A stretch of DNA of 64,000 bases from Streptomyces sp. MMG1533 (GTDB taxonomy: Bacteria; Actinomycetota; Actinomycetes; Streptomycetales; Streptomycetaceae): positions 1-64,000 of the forward strand of contig NZ_LGDG01000243.1 of the NCBI RefSeq assembly GCF_001279775.1. Direction: 5' to 3'. Within the stretch, counting starts at the first letter, position 1, and each line of letters starts with the position of its first letter. The notes below the pieces were generated by a model, which was not told the DNA's origin, searched no databases, and was given only the letters and a program-made list of their open reading frames with translations. Positions 48,071 through 57,043 of the stretch are shown here, one piece after another. Both the position numbers and the translations under genes were made by a program.

Positions 48071-48123
48071 TCAACTAGGTTGGGACCGGCAGGGACAGGT
48101 AGGAAAGAGGGCTGAAGTCCGAC

Positions 48124-49779
48124 ATGAACGCAGACGGCCGTACCAGGCTCAACCAGACGCCCGAGTGGACTGCTCTGGCCAAGCACCGCGAGGAGCTCGG
48201 CGAGGCGCAACTGCGCGAGCTGTTCGCCGCCGACCCCGGGCGCGGCACCGGATACACGGCGCAGGTCGGTGACCTGCACATCGACTACTCCAAGCAGCTC
48301 GTCACCGACGAGACCCTGCGGCTGCTGCGCGAGCTGGCGGCCGCGACCGACGTCTTCGGCCTCAGGGACGCCATGTTCCGCGGCGAGAAGATCAACACCA
48401 CCGAGAACCGGGCTGTGCTGCACACCGCGCTGCGGGCGCCGCGCGACGCGGTGATCGACGTCGACGGGGAGGACGTCGTGCCGGGTGTGCACGCCGTCCT
48501 GGACAAGATGGCCGACTTCGCCGAGCGCGTCCGCTCCGGCGCCTGGACCGGCCACACCGGCAAGCGCATCAGGAACGTGGTCAACGTCGGCATCGGCGGC
48601 TCCGACCTGGGCCCCGCGATGGCCTACGAGGCGCTGCGCGCGTTCACCGACCGCGACCTCACGGTCCGCTTCGTGTCGAACGTGGACGGCGCCGACCTGC
48701 ACGAGGCCGTCCGCGACCTGGACGCGGCCGAGACACTGTTCGTCATCGCCTCCAAGACCTTCACCACGATCGAGACGATCACGAACGCGACATCGGCGCG
48801 CAACTGGCTGCTCACCGAACTCAAGGCCTCTCAGGAAGCCGTCGCCCGGCACTTCGTGGCGCTGTCGACCAACGCCGAGAAGGTGTCGGAGTTCGGCATC
48901 GACACGGCGAACATGTTCGAGTTCTGGGACTGGGTCGGCGGCCGCTACTCCTTCGACTCGGCGATCGGCCTCTCGCTGATGACCGCCATCGGCCCGGACC
49001 GCTTCCGGGAGATGCTCGACGGCTTCCGGCTCGTCGACGAGCACTTCCGCACCGCGCCCGCCGAGTCCAACGTGCCGTTGCTGCTCGGCCTGTTGGGCAT
49101 CTGGTACGGCAACTTCCACGACGCCCAGTCGCACGCGGTACTGCCCTACAGTCACTACCTGTCGAAGTTCACCGCCTACCTCCAGCAGCTGGACATGGAG
49201 TCCAACGGCAAGTCGGTGGACCGGGACGGAAAGCCCGTCGACTGGCAGACCGGGCCGGTCGTGTGGGGCACCCCGGGCACCAACGGGCAGCATGCGTACT
49301 ACCAGTTGATCCACCAGGGCACGAAGCTGATCCCGGCGGACTTCATCGGCTTCGCCGAGCCGGTCGCCGACCTTCAGCCCGCACTGGTGGCCCAGCACGA
49401 CCTGCTGATGGCCAACTTCTTCGCCCAGACGCAGGCGTTGGCGTTCGGCAAGACGCCGGACGAGGTGCGCGCGGAGGGCGTGCCCGAGGAACTGGTGCCG
49501 CACAAGACGTTCAAGGGCAACCACCCCACGACCACGATCCTCGCCCGCGAACTGACCCCGTCGGTCCTCGGCCAGCTCATCGCGCTCTACGAACACAAGG
49601 TGTTCGTCCAGGGAGCGGTGTGGAACATCGACTCCTTCGACCAGTGGGGCGTCGAACTCGGCAAGGTCCTCGCCAAGCGCGTCGAGCCGGCGCTCACCGA
49701 GGGCGCTGACGTGCCGGGCCTGGACGCGTCCACGAAGGCCCTGGTGGCGACGTACCGGGAGCTGCGCGGCCGGCAGTGA
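48124..49779 (+). CDS. pgi: Glucose-6-phosphate isomerase
   Basis: 551-residue PGI, which interconverts glucose and fructose 6-phosphates. It shows the [20 protein letters not shown] region, [17 protein letters not shown], and the family signature [29 protein letters not shown] near the end. The C-terminal [10 protein letters not shown] is the second signature. The ATG at 48124 follows GGAAAGAGGG. It sits with the zwf-opcA-pgl operon further right, on the branch point of glycolysis and pentose-phosphate pathway. Confidence 0.97.
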   Translation: MNADGRTRLNQTPEWTALAKHREELGEAQLRELFAADPGRGTGYTAQVGDLHIDYSKQLVTDETLRLLRELAAATDVFGLRDAMFRGEKINTTENRAVLHTALRAPRDAVIDVDGEDVVPGVHAVLDKMADFAERVRSGAWTGHTGKRIRNVVNVGIGGSDLGPAMAYEALRAFTDRDLTVRFVSNVDGADLHEAVRDLDAAETLFVIASKTFTTIETITNATSARNWLLTELKASQEAVARHFVALSTNAEKVSEFGIDTANMFEFWDWVGGRYSFDSAIGLSLMTAIGPDRFREMLDGFRLVDEHFRTAPAESNVPLLLGLLGIWYGNFHDAQSHAVLPYSHYLSKFTAYLQQLDMESNGKSVDRDGKPVDWQTGPVVWGTPGTNGQHAYYQLIHQGTKLIPADFIGFAEPVADLQPALVAQHDLLMANFFAQTQALAFGKTPDEVRAEGVPEELVPHKTFKGNHPTTTILARELTPSVLGQLIALYEHKVFVQGAVWNIDSFDQWGVELGKVLAKRVEPALTEGADVPGLDASTKALVATYRELRGRQ

Positions 49780-49893
49780 AGCCGAGCGGTCAGAGGTGAC
49801 ATGACCGCGGGAAGCGGGCGGCGCGCGACCGTCCGCTTCCCATGCGCCCCCTACAGTTCCTCAAGAGGCCCGACCTGGCTGGACGGCGTCGTC

Positions 49894-52476
49894 TCAGGCC
49901 ACCGCGCTGAGCGTGTCCGCGAGCCGGCGGCGTGCCGCGCGGGCCGCGGGCAGGGCGGCGAGCGCGGCCGCGCCCAGCACCGCGGCCGCCCCGAACAGCA
50001 CCAGGAGCGTGGGGGACGGGCTCTGGGCCAGGCCGGCACCGATGCCGCTCGACCTGCCCTGGGCGTCGATCAGCCAGTGAGCGAGGGGCGTGCCCAGCGC
50101 CGTACCGACGAGGACGGCGGCCAGGGCGGTGCAGCCGGTGGCCGTGACGGTGATCGCAGTGATCTGCCGTGGGGACAGGCCGATGGCCTTGAGCGCCAGC
50201 AGGTCCCGCTCGCCCTCGCGCACGGTGCCGCCGATCGCGGTCAGCAGCTCGATGAGCCCGATCAGGGCCAGTACGGCGATCAGACCCACGACGACCCCGC
50301 GCAGCGGCGAGAGCCCGTCGGCCGGGTTCGTCACGGCGTGCACGTCCAGGTGCCCACGGCCGGCCGTGGCCAGCCGGCCGGCGACCTCGTGCGGGTCGGC
50401 GCCCGCGCGCAGCCGGAGCTGGTAGAGCGTCGGGCCAAGTCCCGGGTCGTTCTCGCGGAGGGTGTCGAGGGAGGTGGAGATGACCCGGCCGGCGTTCTCC
50501 GGCTCGATGCTGCGGCCCACGATGTGCAGGATCTGGGGCTGGTCGCCCACCGTCATCCGCACCCAGTCGCCGACGTGCACGTCCAGCAGGTCGAGCAGGC
50601 CCTGCCCGGCCACCGCCTCGTCGCGGCCGCGCGCGGGACGTCCCTCGGCCAGGGTGTACGGGTACGGGTCCAGGCGGGTGCCGAGGCCGCGCAGAGCGAT
50701 GGTGGCCGTCTGGCCCGGGACCAGGGCCGCCACCTCCACTCCCGGGTAGGCGGCGGCCACCTGCGGGTCACGGTCCAGCAGCGTCAGTGTTTTCCGGTCG
50801 GTCAGACCGGCGTCCGCGTGGACGGTGAGCGCGGTCGGGAGACCGATCTGCTCAGGGCTGCTGTGGAAGCGGTCGATGGTGGTCCACGCACTCATCGCCA
50901 CGACGATCAGCAGGAGCGGAAGCGCGAGCCGGGCCACCGTCCCCAGCGACCGCGCGCGGCGCGGGAAGGCCCGGTGCCAGCCCAGCACCAGCGCGGGCGG
51001 GAGCCCGAGCCCGAGTGCCCGGCGCGCCAGACCGCCCAGCTGCCCGGCGGGCGAGGCCGAAGGCCGCAGGCCGGGGGCCGGGCCTGCCGCGTGTGGCTGT
51101 TGCCCGATGTGCCGGGTCGCGGGCCGCGAACCAGGGACCTGGCGTGCCGCGTCGGGCTGCCGTCCGGCCGACGGGGCCGGTGGCCGGGGAACGGGGGCCT
51201 GGTGTGCGGTGTCGGGGTGTTGCCCGGTGGGGGGAGCCGAGGGCCGCAGGCCGAGGACTCGGCGTGTCGGGTCTGTCGGTCGTCCGGCCGATGGAGCCGA
51301 GGACCGCAGGCCGAGGACTCGGCGTGCCACGTCCGTCAGCCGGACGGTCGGTGCGGCTGCGGGGCGCTGCACCGGTACCGGAGGCACGCGGCCCGCTCGC
51401 CAGGCCGCGAGTCCGGTGGTGGCGACGATGAACAGCACCGCGCCCACCGGTACCGCGAACAGCGCCACTGTGTGCCCGGGCAGCCCCTGCCACACGCCCA
51501 CCGCGTCCCCGAGGCGGCCCGGGATCCGGCTGCCGAGAGCCTGGGCGAGCGCCGCCGCGGCCACGGCGCCGATCAGCGCGTAGGCGATGTGCTGGAGCAG
51601 GAAGACGCGGACGACCTGACCGGGGGTGAAGCCGATGGCCTTGAGGATGGAGATGTCCCGGAGGTGGCCGCGGATGCGGGTGCCGATCGCGCCGTGCACG
51701 GCGAGCCCGGCCGCGATCAGCGCGCCCAGGCCGAACAGGCCCAGCACCTGCCCCAGCAGCCGGTTGTCGCCCTGCGCTTCTGCGCGAGCCTGCTGCCAGG
51801 TGGAGACCTCGCTGACCGCGCCGGCGCCCAGCAAGGTGACGGCGCGCTGGACCACGTAGTCCGTGTCGTCGGGGTTCGTCAGGCGCAGTCCGATCGCCTG
51901 GCCGGCGGGGTCGGGTACGGCGGAGGGGAGTGCCCAGACCAGCCCCGGCTGCTCGCCCGGTCGGTAGCGCGGCTCGGCGCTGTCGGCGATGCCGAGGACG
52001 GTCAGTCTCCGCGCGGTGCCGGGGAGAGTGAGGGTGTCGCCGGGTTCGGCCAGCAACGCGCGGGCGAGGCGGCTCTCCACGACCACCCCGTCGGGGGTCG
52101 CGGGGTCCAGCCAGTGGCCGGAGGTGACCAGCGGGCGGTCGACGGTGGGGCGCTCGTCCGTGCCGCGTAGCTCGACCGTGGCGCGCGCGCCACGGGAGGA
52201 GAGGGTGGTGGAGGCGGTGGAGTAGGGGCCGGAGACGGACTCGACGCCGTCCAGCCCCGCCAGCTTCCGCACCTGCGCGGACTGGCCGGTGTGGATCCAC
52301 ACGTGCGCGCCGCGCGACTGCGCGAAGACCCGCTGCCAGGGATTGGTCGCGTACCCGAACAGCGCCGTGGCGAGCAGGAGCGAGGCGACGATGCCCGCGG
52401 TGGCGAGCACGAGGAACAGCGCTTCACCGCGGTGCGTGCGCAGATCGGAGTGCGCCCAGCGCAACGTGGCTCGCAC
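49894..52476 (-). CDS. FtsX/MacB-type ABC transporter permease
   Basis: 860 residues, two FtsX modules. Each has a TM helix, a periplasmic domain and three more helices. Module 1 spans about residues 1-360 and module 2 about 500-860, with GHLRDISILKAIGFTPGQV in the first and EGERDLLALKAIGLSPRQI in the second (the typical FtsX coupling segments). Between the modules (residues 386-490) lies a 20-residue periodic repeat (60 bases, ~5 copies) of the form RVLGLRPSAPxTGxxPDxAR, on the cytoplasmic side. It is second gene after the ATPase with 53 bases between. It probably exports a lipid, peptide or drug. Confidence 0.88.
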   Translation of the reverse strand: MRATLRWAHSDLRTHRGEALFLVLATAGIVASLLLATALFGYATNPWQRVFAQSRGAHVWIHTGQSAQVRKLAGLDGVESVSGPYSTASTTLSSRGARATVELRGTDERPTVDRPLVTSGHWLDPATPDGVVVESRLARALLAEPGDTLTLPGTARRLTVLGIADSAEPRYRPGEQPGLVWALPSAVPDPAGQAIGLRLTNPDDTDYVVQRAVTLLGAGAVSEVSTWQQARAEAQGDNRLLGQVLGLFGLGALIAAGLAVHGAIGTRIRGHLRDISILKAIGFTPGQVVRVFLLQHIAYALIGAVAAAALAQALGSRIPGRLGDAVGVWQGLPGHTVALFAVPVGAVLFIVATTGLAAWRAGRVPPVPVQRPAAAPTVRLTDVARRVLGLRSSAPSAGRPTDPTRRVLGLRPSAPPTGQHPDTAHQAPVPRPPAPSAGRQPDAARQVPGSRPATRHIGQQPHAAGPAPGLRPSASPAGQLGGLARRALGLGLPPALVLGWHRAFPRRARSLGTVARLALPLLLIVVAMSAWTTIDRFHSSPEQIGLPTALTVHADAGLTDRKTLTLLDRDPQVAAAYPGVEVAALVPGQTATIALRGLGTRLDPYPYTLAEGRPARGRDEAVAGQGLLDLLDVHVGDWVRMTVGDQPQILHIVGRSIEPENAGRVISTSLDTLRENDPGLGPTLYQLRLRAGADPHEVAGRLATAGRGHLDVHAVTNPADGLSPLRGVVVGLIAVLALIGLIELLTAIGGTVREGERDLLALKAIGLSPRQITAITVTATGCTALAAVLVGTALGTPLAHWLIDAQGRSSGIGAGLAQSPSPTLLVLFGAAAVLGAAALAALPAARAARRRLADTLSAVA

Positions 52477-52529
52477 GGCCTCAGCCCCTCGGCTCGCGCA
52501 CGGTGAGGGAACGGTCGTACACCCGCATG

Positions 52530-53279
52530 TCAGTCCTTGAGTTGCAGCACACCGGATATGCCGGTGCCGGGCGACTGCGTGCCGTCCAGTTCCGCGTCAT
52601 CGGCGATCCGTCCGTCGAAGAAGCTGATCACCCGGTCCGCGGCGCTCGCCAGCCGTGCGTCATGGGTGACCAGCAGGATGGTCTGGCCGCGCTGGTGGAA
52701 GCGGGACAGCAGTCGCATCACCTCGCGGGTGCCCTTGCTGTCCAGGCTGCCCGCGGGCTCGTCGGCCAGCAGCAGCGGCGGATGGTTGACCAGCGCCCGG
52801 GCCAGCGCCACCCGCTGCTGCTCACCGCCGGACAGCTCGCCCGGCATGCTCCGCTCCTTGCCCCCGAGGCCCAGCTCGGCCAGCAGTTCCTCCCGCTCGG
52901 CGCGCGCCCGCTTCGGGGAGACCCCGGCGAGCAGCGCCGGCAGCTCCACGTTGTCGGCGACCGAAAGGTTCGAGACCAGGTTGAAGAACTGGAAGACGAT
53001 CCCGATGCGCTTCCTGCGCTCGACGGCCCAGCGCGCCTCGCTGTAGGAGTCGGTGCACTCGCCGTCCAGCCAGATGCTGCCGCTGTCCGGCCGCTGCAGG
53101 CCGCCCAGCAGGTGCAGCAGCGTCGACTTCCCGGCGCCGGACGGGCCGGTGATCGCCACGAACTCGCCGTGCCGTACGCGCAGATCGACCCCGCGCACGG
53201 CATGTGCCGGGGCTCCCTCGCCGTGGTGCGTCTTGACCAGGCCGTCGGCGCGCAGCACAGGAGTGGGGCTGTTGCTCAC
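52530..53279 (-). CDS. ABC transporter ATP-binding protein (MacB/LolD type)
   Basis: 249-residue ATPase paired with the FtsX permease. Walker A is GPSGAGKSTLLHLLGGL, the signature is LSGGEQQRVALARALV, Walker B is LLLADEPAGSLDS, and the switch is LVTHDARLA. The Q-loop is VFQFFNLVSNLSVADNV. The GTG start at 53279 overlaps the PadR stop (GTGA), so regulator and exporter are coupled. This LolD/MacB class powers mechanotransmission rather than substrate passage. Confidence 0.93.
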   Translation of the reverse strand: MSNSPTPVLRADGLVKTHHGEGAPAHAVRGVDLRVRHGEFVAITGPSGAGKSTLLHLLGGLQRPDSGSIWLDGECTDSYSEARWAVERRKRIGIVFQFFNLVSNLSVADNVELPALLAGVSPKRARAEREELLAELGLGGKERSMPGELSGGEQQRVALARALVNHPPLLLADEPAGSLDSKGTREVMRLLSRFHQRGQTILLVTHDARLASAADRVISFFDGRIADDAELDGTQSPGTGISGVLQLKD

Positions 53280-53791
53280 TCCAGCTCCTCCAGCTCTTCC
53301 TGGCATCGCTCCAGCCAGTCGAGGTCGGCCTGCAGATGCAGCATCGCACCCTCGATCAGCAGGTGGGCGATGCGGTTGTCCCGGTTCTCGGCGGCGGCCA
53401 GCTTCGACAGACCGCGCATGGTGTTGAGGTAGTGGCGCCGCTGCTTGTTGATGAGGGCGATCTGGTCGGCGAGAGCGGTCTGCGGAGCGAGGGCCAGCTT
53501 CATGAAGAACTCGTCCCGAACCCTCGGCTCGTCCGCCGTCTCCTCGTACCAGGCGCGCAGCGCCTCACGCCCGGCGTCGGTGAGGTGGTAGATCTTCTTG
53601 TTGGGTCGGCTGGACTGCTCGATTTCCTCGCCCTCGATCAGTCCCGACTTCTCGAGGCGGCCGAGGGTCACATAGATCTGGCCGACGTTCGGCTGAGGGT
53701 ACGCGGAGCCCAGCAGTTGCTCAAGGTCCTGCTTGAGCTCGTAGCCGTGGGCCGGGCCGCGTGCGAGGAGAGCCAGGAGGGGCAGGCGCAC
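53276..53791 (-). CDS. PadR-family transcriptional regulator
   Basis: 171 residues. N-terminal winged helix RLPLLALLARGPAHGYELKQDLEQLLG and VGQIYVTLGRLEKSGLIEGEEI, with the wing PNKKIYHLTDAGREALRAWY. The C-terminal helical dimerisation region (Vir_C type) is rich in Leu/Glu and ends ERCQEELEELE. The GTG start at 53791 has GGAGG nine bases upstream. It is first gene of a PadR-ATPase-permease operon; such regulators usually repress a neighbouring exporter and release on drug binding. A palindromic operator sits ~50 bases upstream. Confidence 0.9.
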   Translation of the reverse strand: MRLPLLALLARGPAHGYELKQDLEQLLGSAYPQPNVGQIYVTLGRLEKSGLIEGEEIEQSSRPNKKIYHLTDAGREALRAWYEETADEPRVRDEFFMKLALAPQTALADQIALINKQRRHYLNTMRGLSKLAAAENRDNRIAHLLIEGAMLHLQADLDWLERCQEELEELE

Positions 53792-53841
53792 TCGTGCTGT
53801 CCTCCTAGTCTTCGAATGTGCTCCAGGCCCTAGTATCGCCC

Positions 53842-53856
53842 ATACCTAACAGGTAT
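53842..53856. promoter_or_regulatory. Shared operator site A: ATACCT-AAC-AGGTAT
   Basis: A 15-base inverted repeat between the divergent PadR and solute-binding-protein genes, near the middle of the two start codons. Its 13-base core TACCTAACAGGTA recurs exactly, on the other strand, in site B at 55183-55199. Confidence 0.72.
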
Positions 53857-53911
53857 ACATGGCCTCTGACCCGGGCGAAGGTGCCCGGTGCCGGTGTACA
53901 GGGAGGAACCT

Positions 53912-55183
53912 ATGCGGTGGATACACGCCGCCGGTAGGGGCCTTCTCGTCCTTGTCGTGGTCCTGACCGGGTACGTCGCCTCCGGCGCGCGGGCCGACGA
54001 GGGGCTCGGGGGCAGCCGTGGCCCGCTCACCCTCGCCACTGCCGGAGACCTCACCGGCTATCTCGGCCCCTTGCTGGAGGGCTGGAACCGCACCCACCCC
54101 GGCGAGAAAGTGACCCTCGTCGAACTTCCGGACTCCGCCGACGAGACCCACGCCCAGATGGCCACCGACCTGCGCGACGGCGACCGCAGCCGGTTCGACA
54201 TCCTCAACATCGACGTCAACTGGACCTCGGAGTTCGCCGCCGCCGACTGGATCCGCCCGCTGCCGCGCGACCGCTTCCCGCTGAAGAGCTTCCTGCCGCC
54301 GGTCGTCGACACCGCCACCTACGAAGGACAGCTGTACGCCGTCCCGTACGTCACCAACGCCGGGCTTCTCCTTTATCGCAAGGACGTCCTCGCCAAGGCG
54401 GGCGTCCCACCGCCGCGCACCTGGGCCGAACTGGAGCGGGACGCGAGGACCATCGCCCCGAAGTACGGACTCGACGGCTACGCGGGCCAGTTCCTGCCGT
54501 ACGAGGGCCTCACCGTCAACGCGGCCGAGGCCGTCTACTCGGCGGGCGGCAGCATCCTCGGCGACGAGGGCGAGCGCGTCACCGTCAAGTCGGCCGCCGC
54601 CCGCGAGGGCATCGGGTTCCTCGCCAGGGGTGTCCGCGAGGGCTGGATACCGAAGCAGGCGCTGACGTACAAGGAGGAGGAGTCCAAGCAGGCCTTCCAG
54701 GACGGCCGGCTCCTCTTCCTGCGCAACTGGCCGTACGCCTACGTCGTCGCCTCGGCCAAGGGTTCCAAGGTCGCCGGCAAGATCGGCGCCGTACCGCTGC
54801 CGGGTCGGGACGGGCCGGGGACGAGTGTCCTCGGCGGCTCGAACCTGGCCGTCAGCTCGCACGCGCGGCACCCCGACTCGGCCGCCCGGCTGATCGCGTA
54901 TCTCACCAGCGAGGGTGTCCAGCGCCAGGTCCTCACCCGCGGCGCGCTGCCGCCCGTACGGGCCGCGATGTACGAAGACCCCGAGCTGATCCGGCAGTTC
55001 CCGTACCTGCCGACCCTGCGCGCGAGCATCCGCTCGGCCGAGCCGCGCCCCAAGAGCCCGCGCTACGACCAGGTCAGCCTGGTGGTGCAGGCGGTCGTGC
55101 ACGACGCGATGGCGGGGCACGAGACGCCCGAGGCCGCGGTGCGGCGGCTGGCGCGGGAGCTTGCGGCCATTCCCCAGCGATAG
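53912..55183 (+). CDS. Secreted sugar-type ABC solute-binding protein without lipobox
   Basis: 423-residue family 1 extracellular solute-binding protein. The signal peptide (RWIHAAGRGLLVLVVVLTGYVASGARA) has no Cys, so it is not a typical lipoprotein. The core contains FDILNIDVNWTSEFAAADWIRPL, YAVPYVTNAGLLLYRKDVLAKAG and FLRNWPYAYVV, as in maltose/trehalose-type binders. The ATG at 53912 has GGGAGGA four bases upstream. It is first of the sugar-uptake cluster, divergent from padR, with the operator between. Its stop codon overlaps operator site B. Confidence 0.88.
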   Translation: MRWIHAAGRGLLVLVVVLTGYVASGARADEGLGGSRGPLTLATAGDLTGYLGPLLEGWNRTHPGEKVTLVELPDSADETHAQMATDLRDGDRSRFDILNIDVNWTSEFAAADWIRPLPRDRFPLKSFLPPVVDTATYEGQLYAVPYVTNAGLLLYRKDVLAKAGVPPPRTWAELERDARTIAPKYGLDGYAGQFLPYEGLTVNAAEAVYSAGGSILGDEGERVTVKSAAAREGIGFLARGVREGWIPKQALTYKEEESKQAFQDGRLLFLRNWPYAYVVASAKGSKVAGKIGAVPLPGRDGPGTSVLGGSNLAVSSHARHPDSAARLIAYLTSEGVQRQVLTRGALPPVRAAMYEDPELIRQFPYLPTLRASIRSAEPRPKSPRYDQVSLVVQAVVHDAMAGHETPEAAVRRLARELAAIPQR

Positions 55184-55199
55184 TTACCTGTTAGGTAAC
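55183..55199. promoter_or_regulatory. Shared operator site B: GTTACCT-GTT-AGGTAAC
   Basis: A 17-base perfect inverted repeat overlapping the last base of the first solute-binding-protein gene. It carries the same 13-base core as site A in reverse orientation. It lies ~80 bases upstream of the -35 of the GH13 gene. Confidence 0.78.
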
Positions 55200-55279
55200 G
55201 GGCCCATCTCGGTCGCGCCTTTCGCGCCCGATAAATACTGATTTTACTGCCCAACTTCCAAGTAACTCCTGTCTACTCG

Positions 55280-55309
55280 TTGACACTCCCTCGAAACCCC
55301 TACCTAACA
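55280..55309 (+). promoter_or_regulatory. GH13-operon promoter with half operator (site C)
   Basis: TTGACA at 55280-55285 is a good -35. TACCTAACA (55301-55309), the left half of sites A and B, overlaps where the -10 should be. A repressor bound at B and C would cover the promoter. Confidence 0.55.
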
Positions 55310-55349
55310 TGCATGCATAACCGTCAGCACGCACAGACAGGTCTACGGG

Positions 55350-57005
55350 GTGAGTCCCAAGCGCATCGACATCCACCGCTGGTGGCGTGACGCAGTGATC
55401 TACCAGGTGTACGTCCGCAGCTTCCTGGACAGCACCGGCGACGGCGTCGGCGATCTCGCCGGGGTCAGGGCCGGACTGCCGTATCTGAAGAAGCTCGGCG
55501 TCGACGGGATCTGGCTGAGCCCCTTCTACCCATCGCCGCAGCACGACCACGGGTATGACGTGGCCGACTACTGCGACGTCGACCCGGTCTTCGGAGACCT
55601 CGCCGAGTTCGACCTGCTGGTGGCGTCCGCACGGCGGCTCGGCGTCAAGGTACTCCTGGACATCGTCCCCAACCACTGCTCCAGCGAGCACCCGTGGTTC
55701 CGTGAGGCGCTCGCCTCTCCTCCCGGTAGCCAGGCGGCCCGCGCTCGCGCCCGCTTCCACTTCGCCGACGGCCGCGGCCCGGACGGCGCCGAGCCGCCCA
55801 ACAACTGGCACGCCATGTTCGGCGGCCCGGCCTGGACCCGCGTCACCGAGGCGGACGGCCGCCCCGGCCAGTGGTACCTGCACATGTTCACGCCGGAACA
55901 GCCGGACTGGAACTGGCGCAACCCCGAGGTGGCCGCGGAGTTCGGCCGCACCCTCCGCTTCTGGCTCGACCGGGGCGTCGACGGCTTCCGCATCGACGTC
56001 GCCGCCGGCCTCTTCAAGCACCCCGAGCTGCCCGACTCGCCGGACCCCGAGGCCGACGCCCGCACCCGCGACTCGGTCAACCCGCTCGCCTGGAACCAGC
56101 CCGAGGTGCACGACGTGTGGCGGCACTGGCGGGCGGTGTGCGAGGAGTACACGGAGCGCGACGGCCGCGAGCGGCTCCTGGTGGGCGAGGTCTCGGTCCC
56201 GACGGCCCGCGAGCACGCGCAGTACGTACGCCCCGACGAACTGCACCAGGCCTTCTTCTTCGACCTGCTGAGCGCGCCCTGGAACGCCGACGCCTTCCGC
56301 AAGGTCATCTCCGAGGCCATGCAGGACATCGCCGGCACGGGTTCGACGGTCACCTGGGTCCTCAACAACCACGACCAGGTCCGCACCGTAACCCGCTACG
56401 GCGAACCCGCCATCGACGGCAGCGGCCTCGGCGCCGCCCGCGCCCGCGCCGCCGCGCTGATGATGCTGGCGCTGCCCGGAGCCGCGTACATCTACCAGGG
56501 CGAGGAACTGGGCCTGCCCGAGGTCGTCGACCTGCCCGACGACGTGCTCACCGACCCGATCTTCCGCCGCACCGGCAGCCGCGCCCGGATCCGCGACGGC
56601 TGCCGGGTGCCGCTGCCGTGGTCGGGGCAGGCCTCACCGTTCGGGTTCACCTCCGGTGCCGAGGGCGCCAAGCCGTGGCTGCCGCAGCCCGAGTGGTTCG
56701 CCGAGCACGCCACCGACCGTGCCCTCGCCGACACCCGCTCCTTCTGGCACCTGTACCGCGACGGCCTCCAACTGCGCGCCGCACTATCGCAGTTGGGGGA
56801 GGGCACGCTGCGCTGGCTGGACACCCCGCCCGGCGTCCTCGCCTTCGTCCGCGACGACGACTTCGTATGCGCCGTCAACTTCGGTACGGCGCCCACGCCC
56901 GCGCCGGTCTCCGGCACACCGCTGCTGTCCAGCGGCCCCTGCCCGGCCGGAGTGCTCCCCGGCTCCACCGCCGCCTGGTGGATCAGCGACGGCTCCATCC
57001 TCTGA
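55350..57005 (+). CDS. GH13 family alpha-glucosidase
   Basis: 551-residue cytoplasmic (no signal peptide) GH13 barrel. The four conserved regions are visible: DIVPNHCSSEH, GFRIDVAAG (nucleophile Asp216), LLVGEVSVP (acid/base Glu280) and NNHDQVRTV (Asp342). The sequence VYVRSFLDSTGDGVGDLAGVRAGLPYLKKLGVDGIWLSPFYPSP is typical of oligo-1,6-glucosidase/alpha-glucosidase enzymes. It probably hydrolyses alpha-glucosides brought in by the downstream transporter. The GTG start at 55350 has a weak GGGG site. It is in the same unit as the second solute-binding protein. Confidence 0.92.
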   Translation: MSPKRIDIHRWWRDAVIYQVYVRSFLDSTGDGVGDLAGVRAGLPYLKKLGVDGIWLSPFYPSPQHDHGYDVADYCDVDPVFGDLAEFDLLVASARRLGVKVLLDIVPNHCSSEHPWFREALASPPGSQAARARARFHFADGRGPDGAEPPNNWHAMFGGPAWTRVTEADGRPGQWYLHMFTPEQPDWNWRNPEVAAEFGRTLRFWLDRGVDGFRIDVAAGLFKHPELPDSPDPEADARTRDSVNPLAWNQPEVHDVWRHWRAVCEEYTERDGRERLLVGEVSVPTAREHAQYVRPDELHQAFFFDLLSAPWNADAFRKVISEAMQDIAGTGSTVTWVLNNHDQVRTVTRYGEPAIDGSGLGAARARAAALMMLALPGAAYIYQGEELGLPEVVDLPDDVLTDPIFRRTGSRARIRDGCRVPLPWSGQASPFGFTSGAEGAKPWLPQPEWFAEHATDRALADTRSFWHLYRDGLQLRAALSQLGEGTLRWLDTPPGVLAFVRDDDFVCAVNFGTAPTPAPVSGTPLLSSGPCPAGVLPGSTAAWWISDGSIL

Positions 57006-57043
57006 CATTCCGTCAACTTCCAACCCTCGAAGGGACATCAACG

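Noticed and set aside
48050..48123. Possible seventh DNA-damage promoter before pgi (CTGTCACGC ... TAGGTT)
   Set aside because: The spacer is ten bases, not eight, and the GTG part is absent.
49801..52170. Long plus-strand open frame (789 codons) opposite the FtsX-type permease
   Set aside because: It is the antisense shadow of a high-GC gene: Arg/Gly/Gln/His-rich low-complexity translation without any family motif, while the minus frame has clear FtsX modules.
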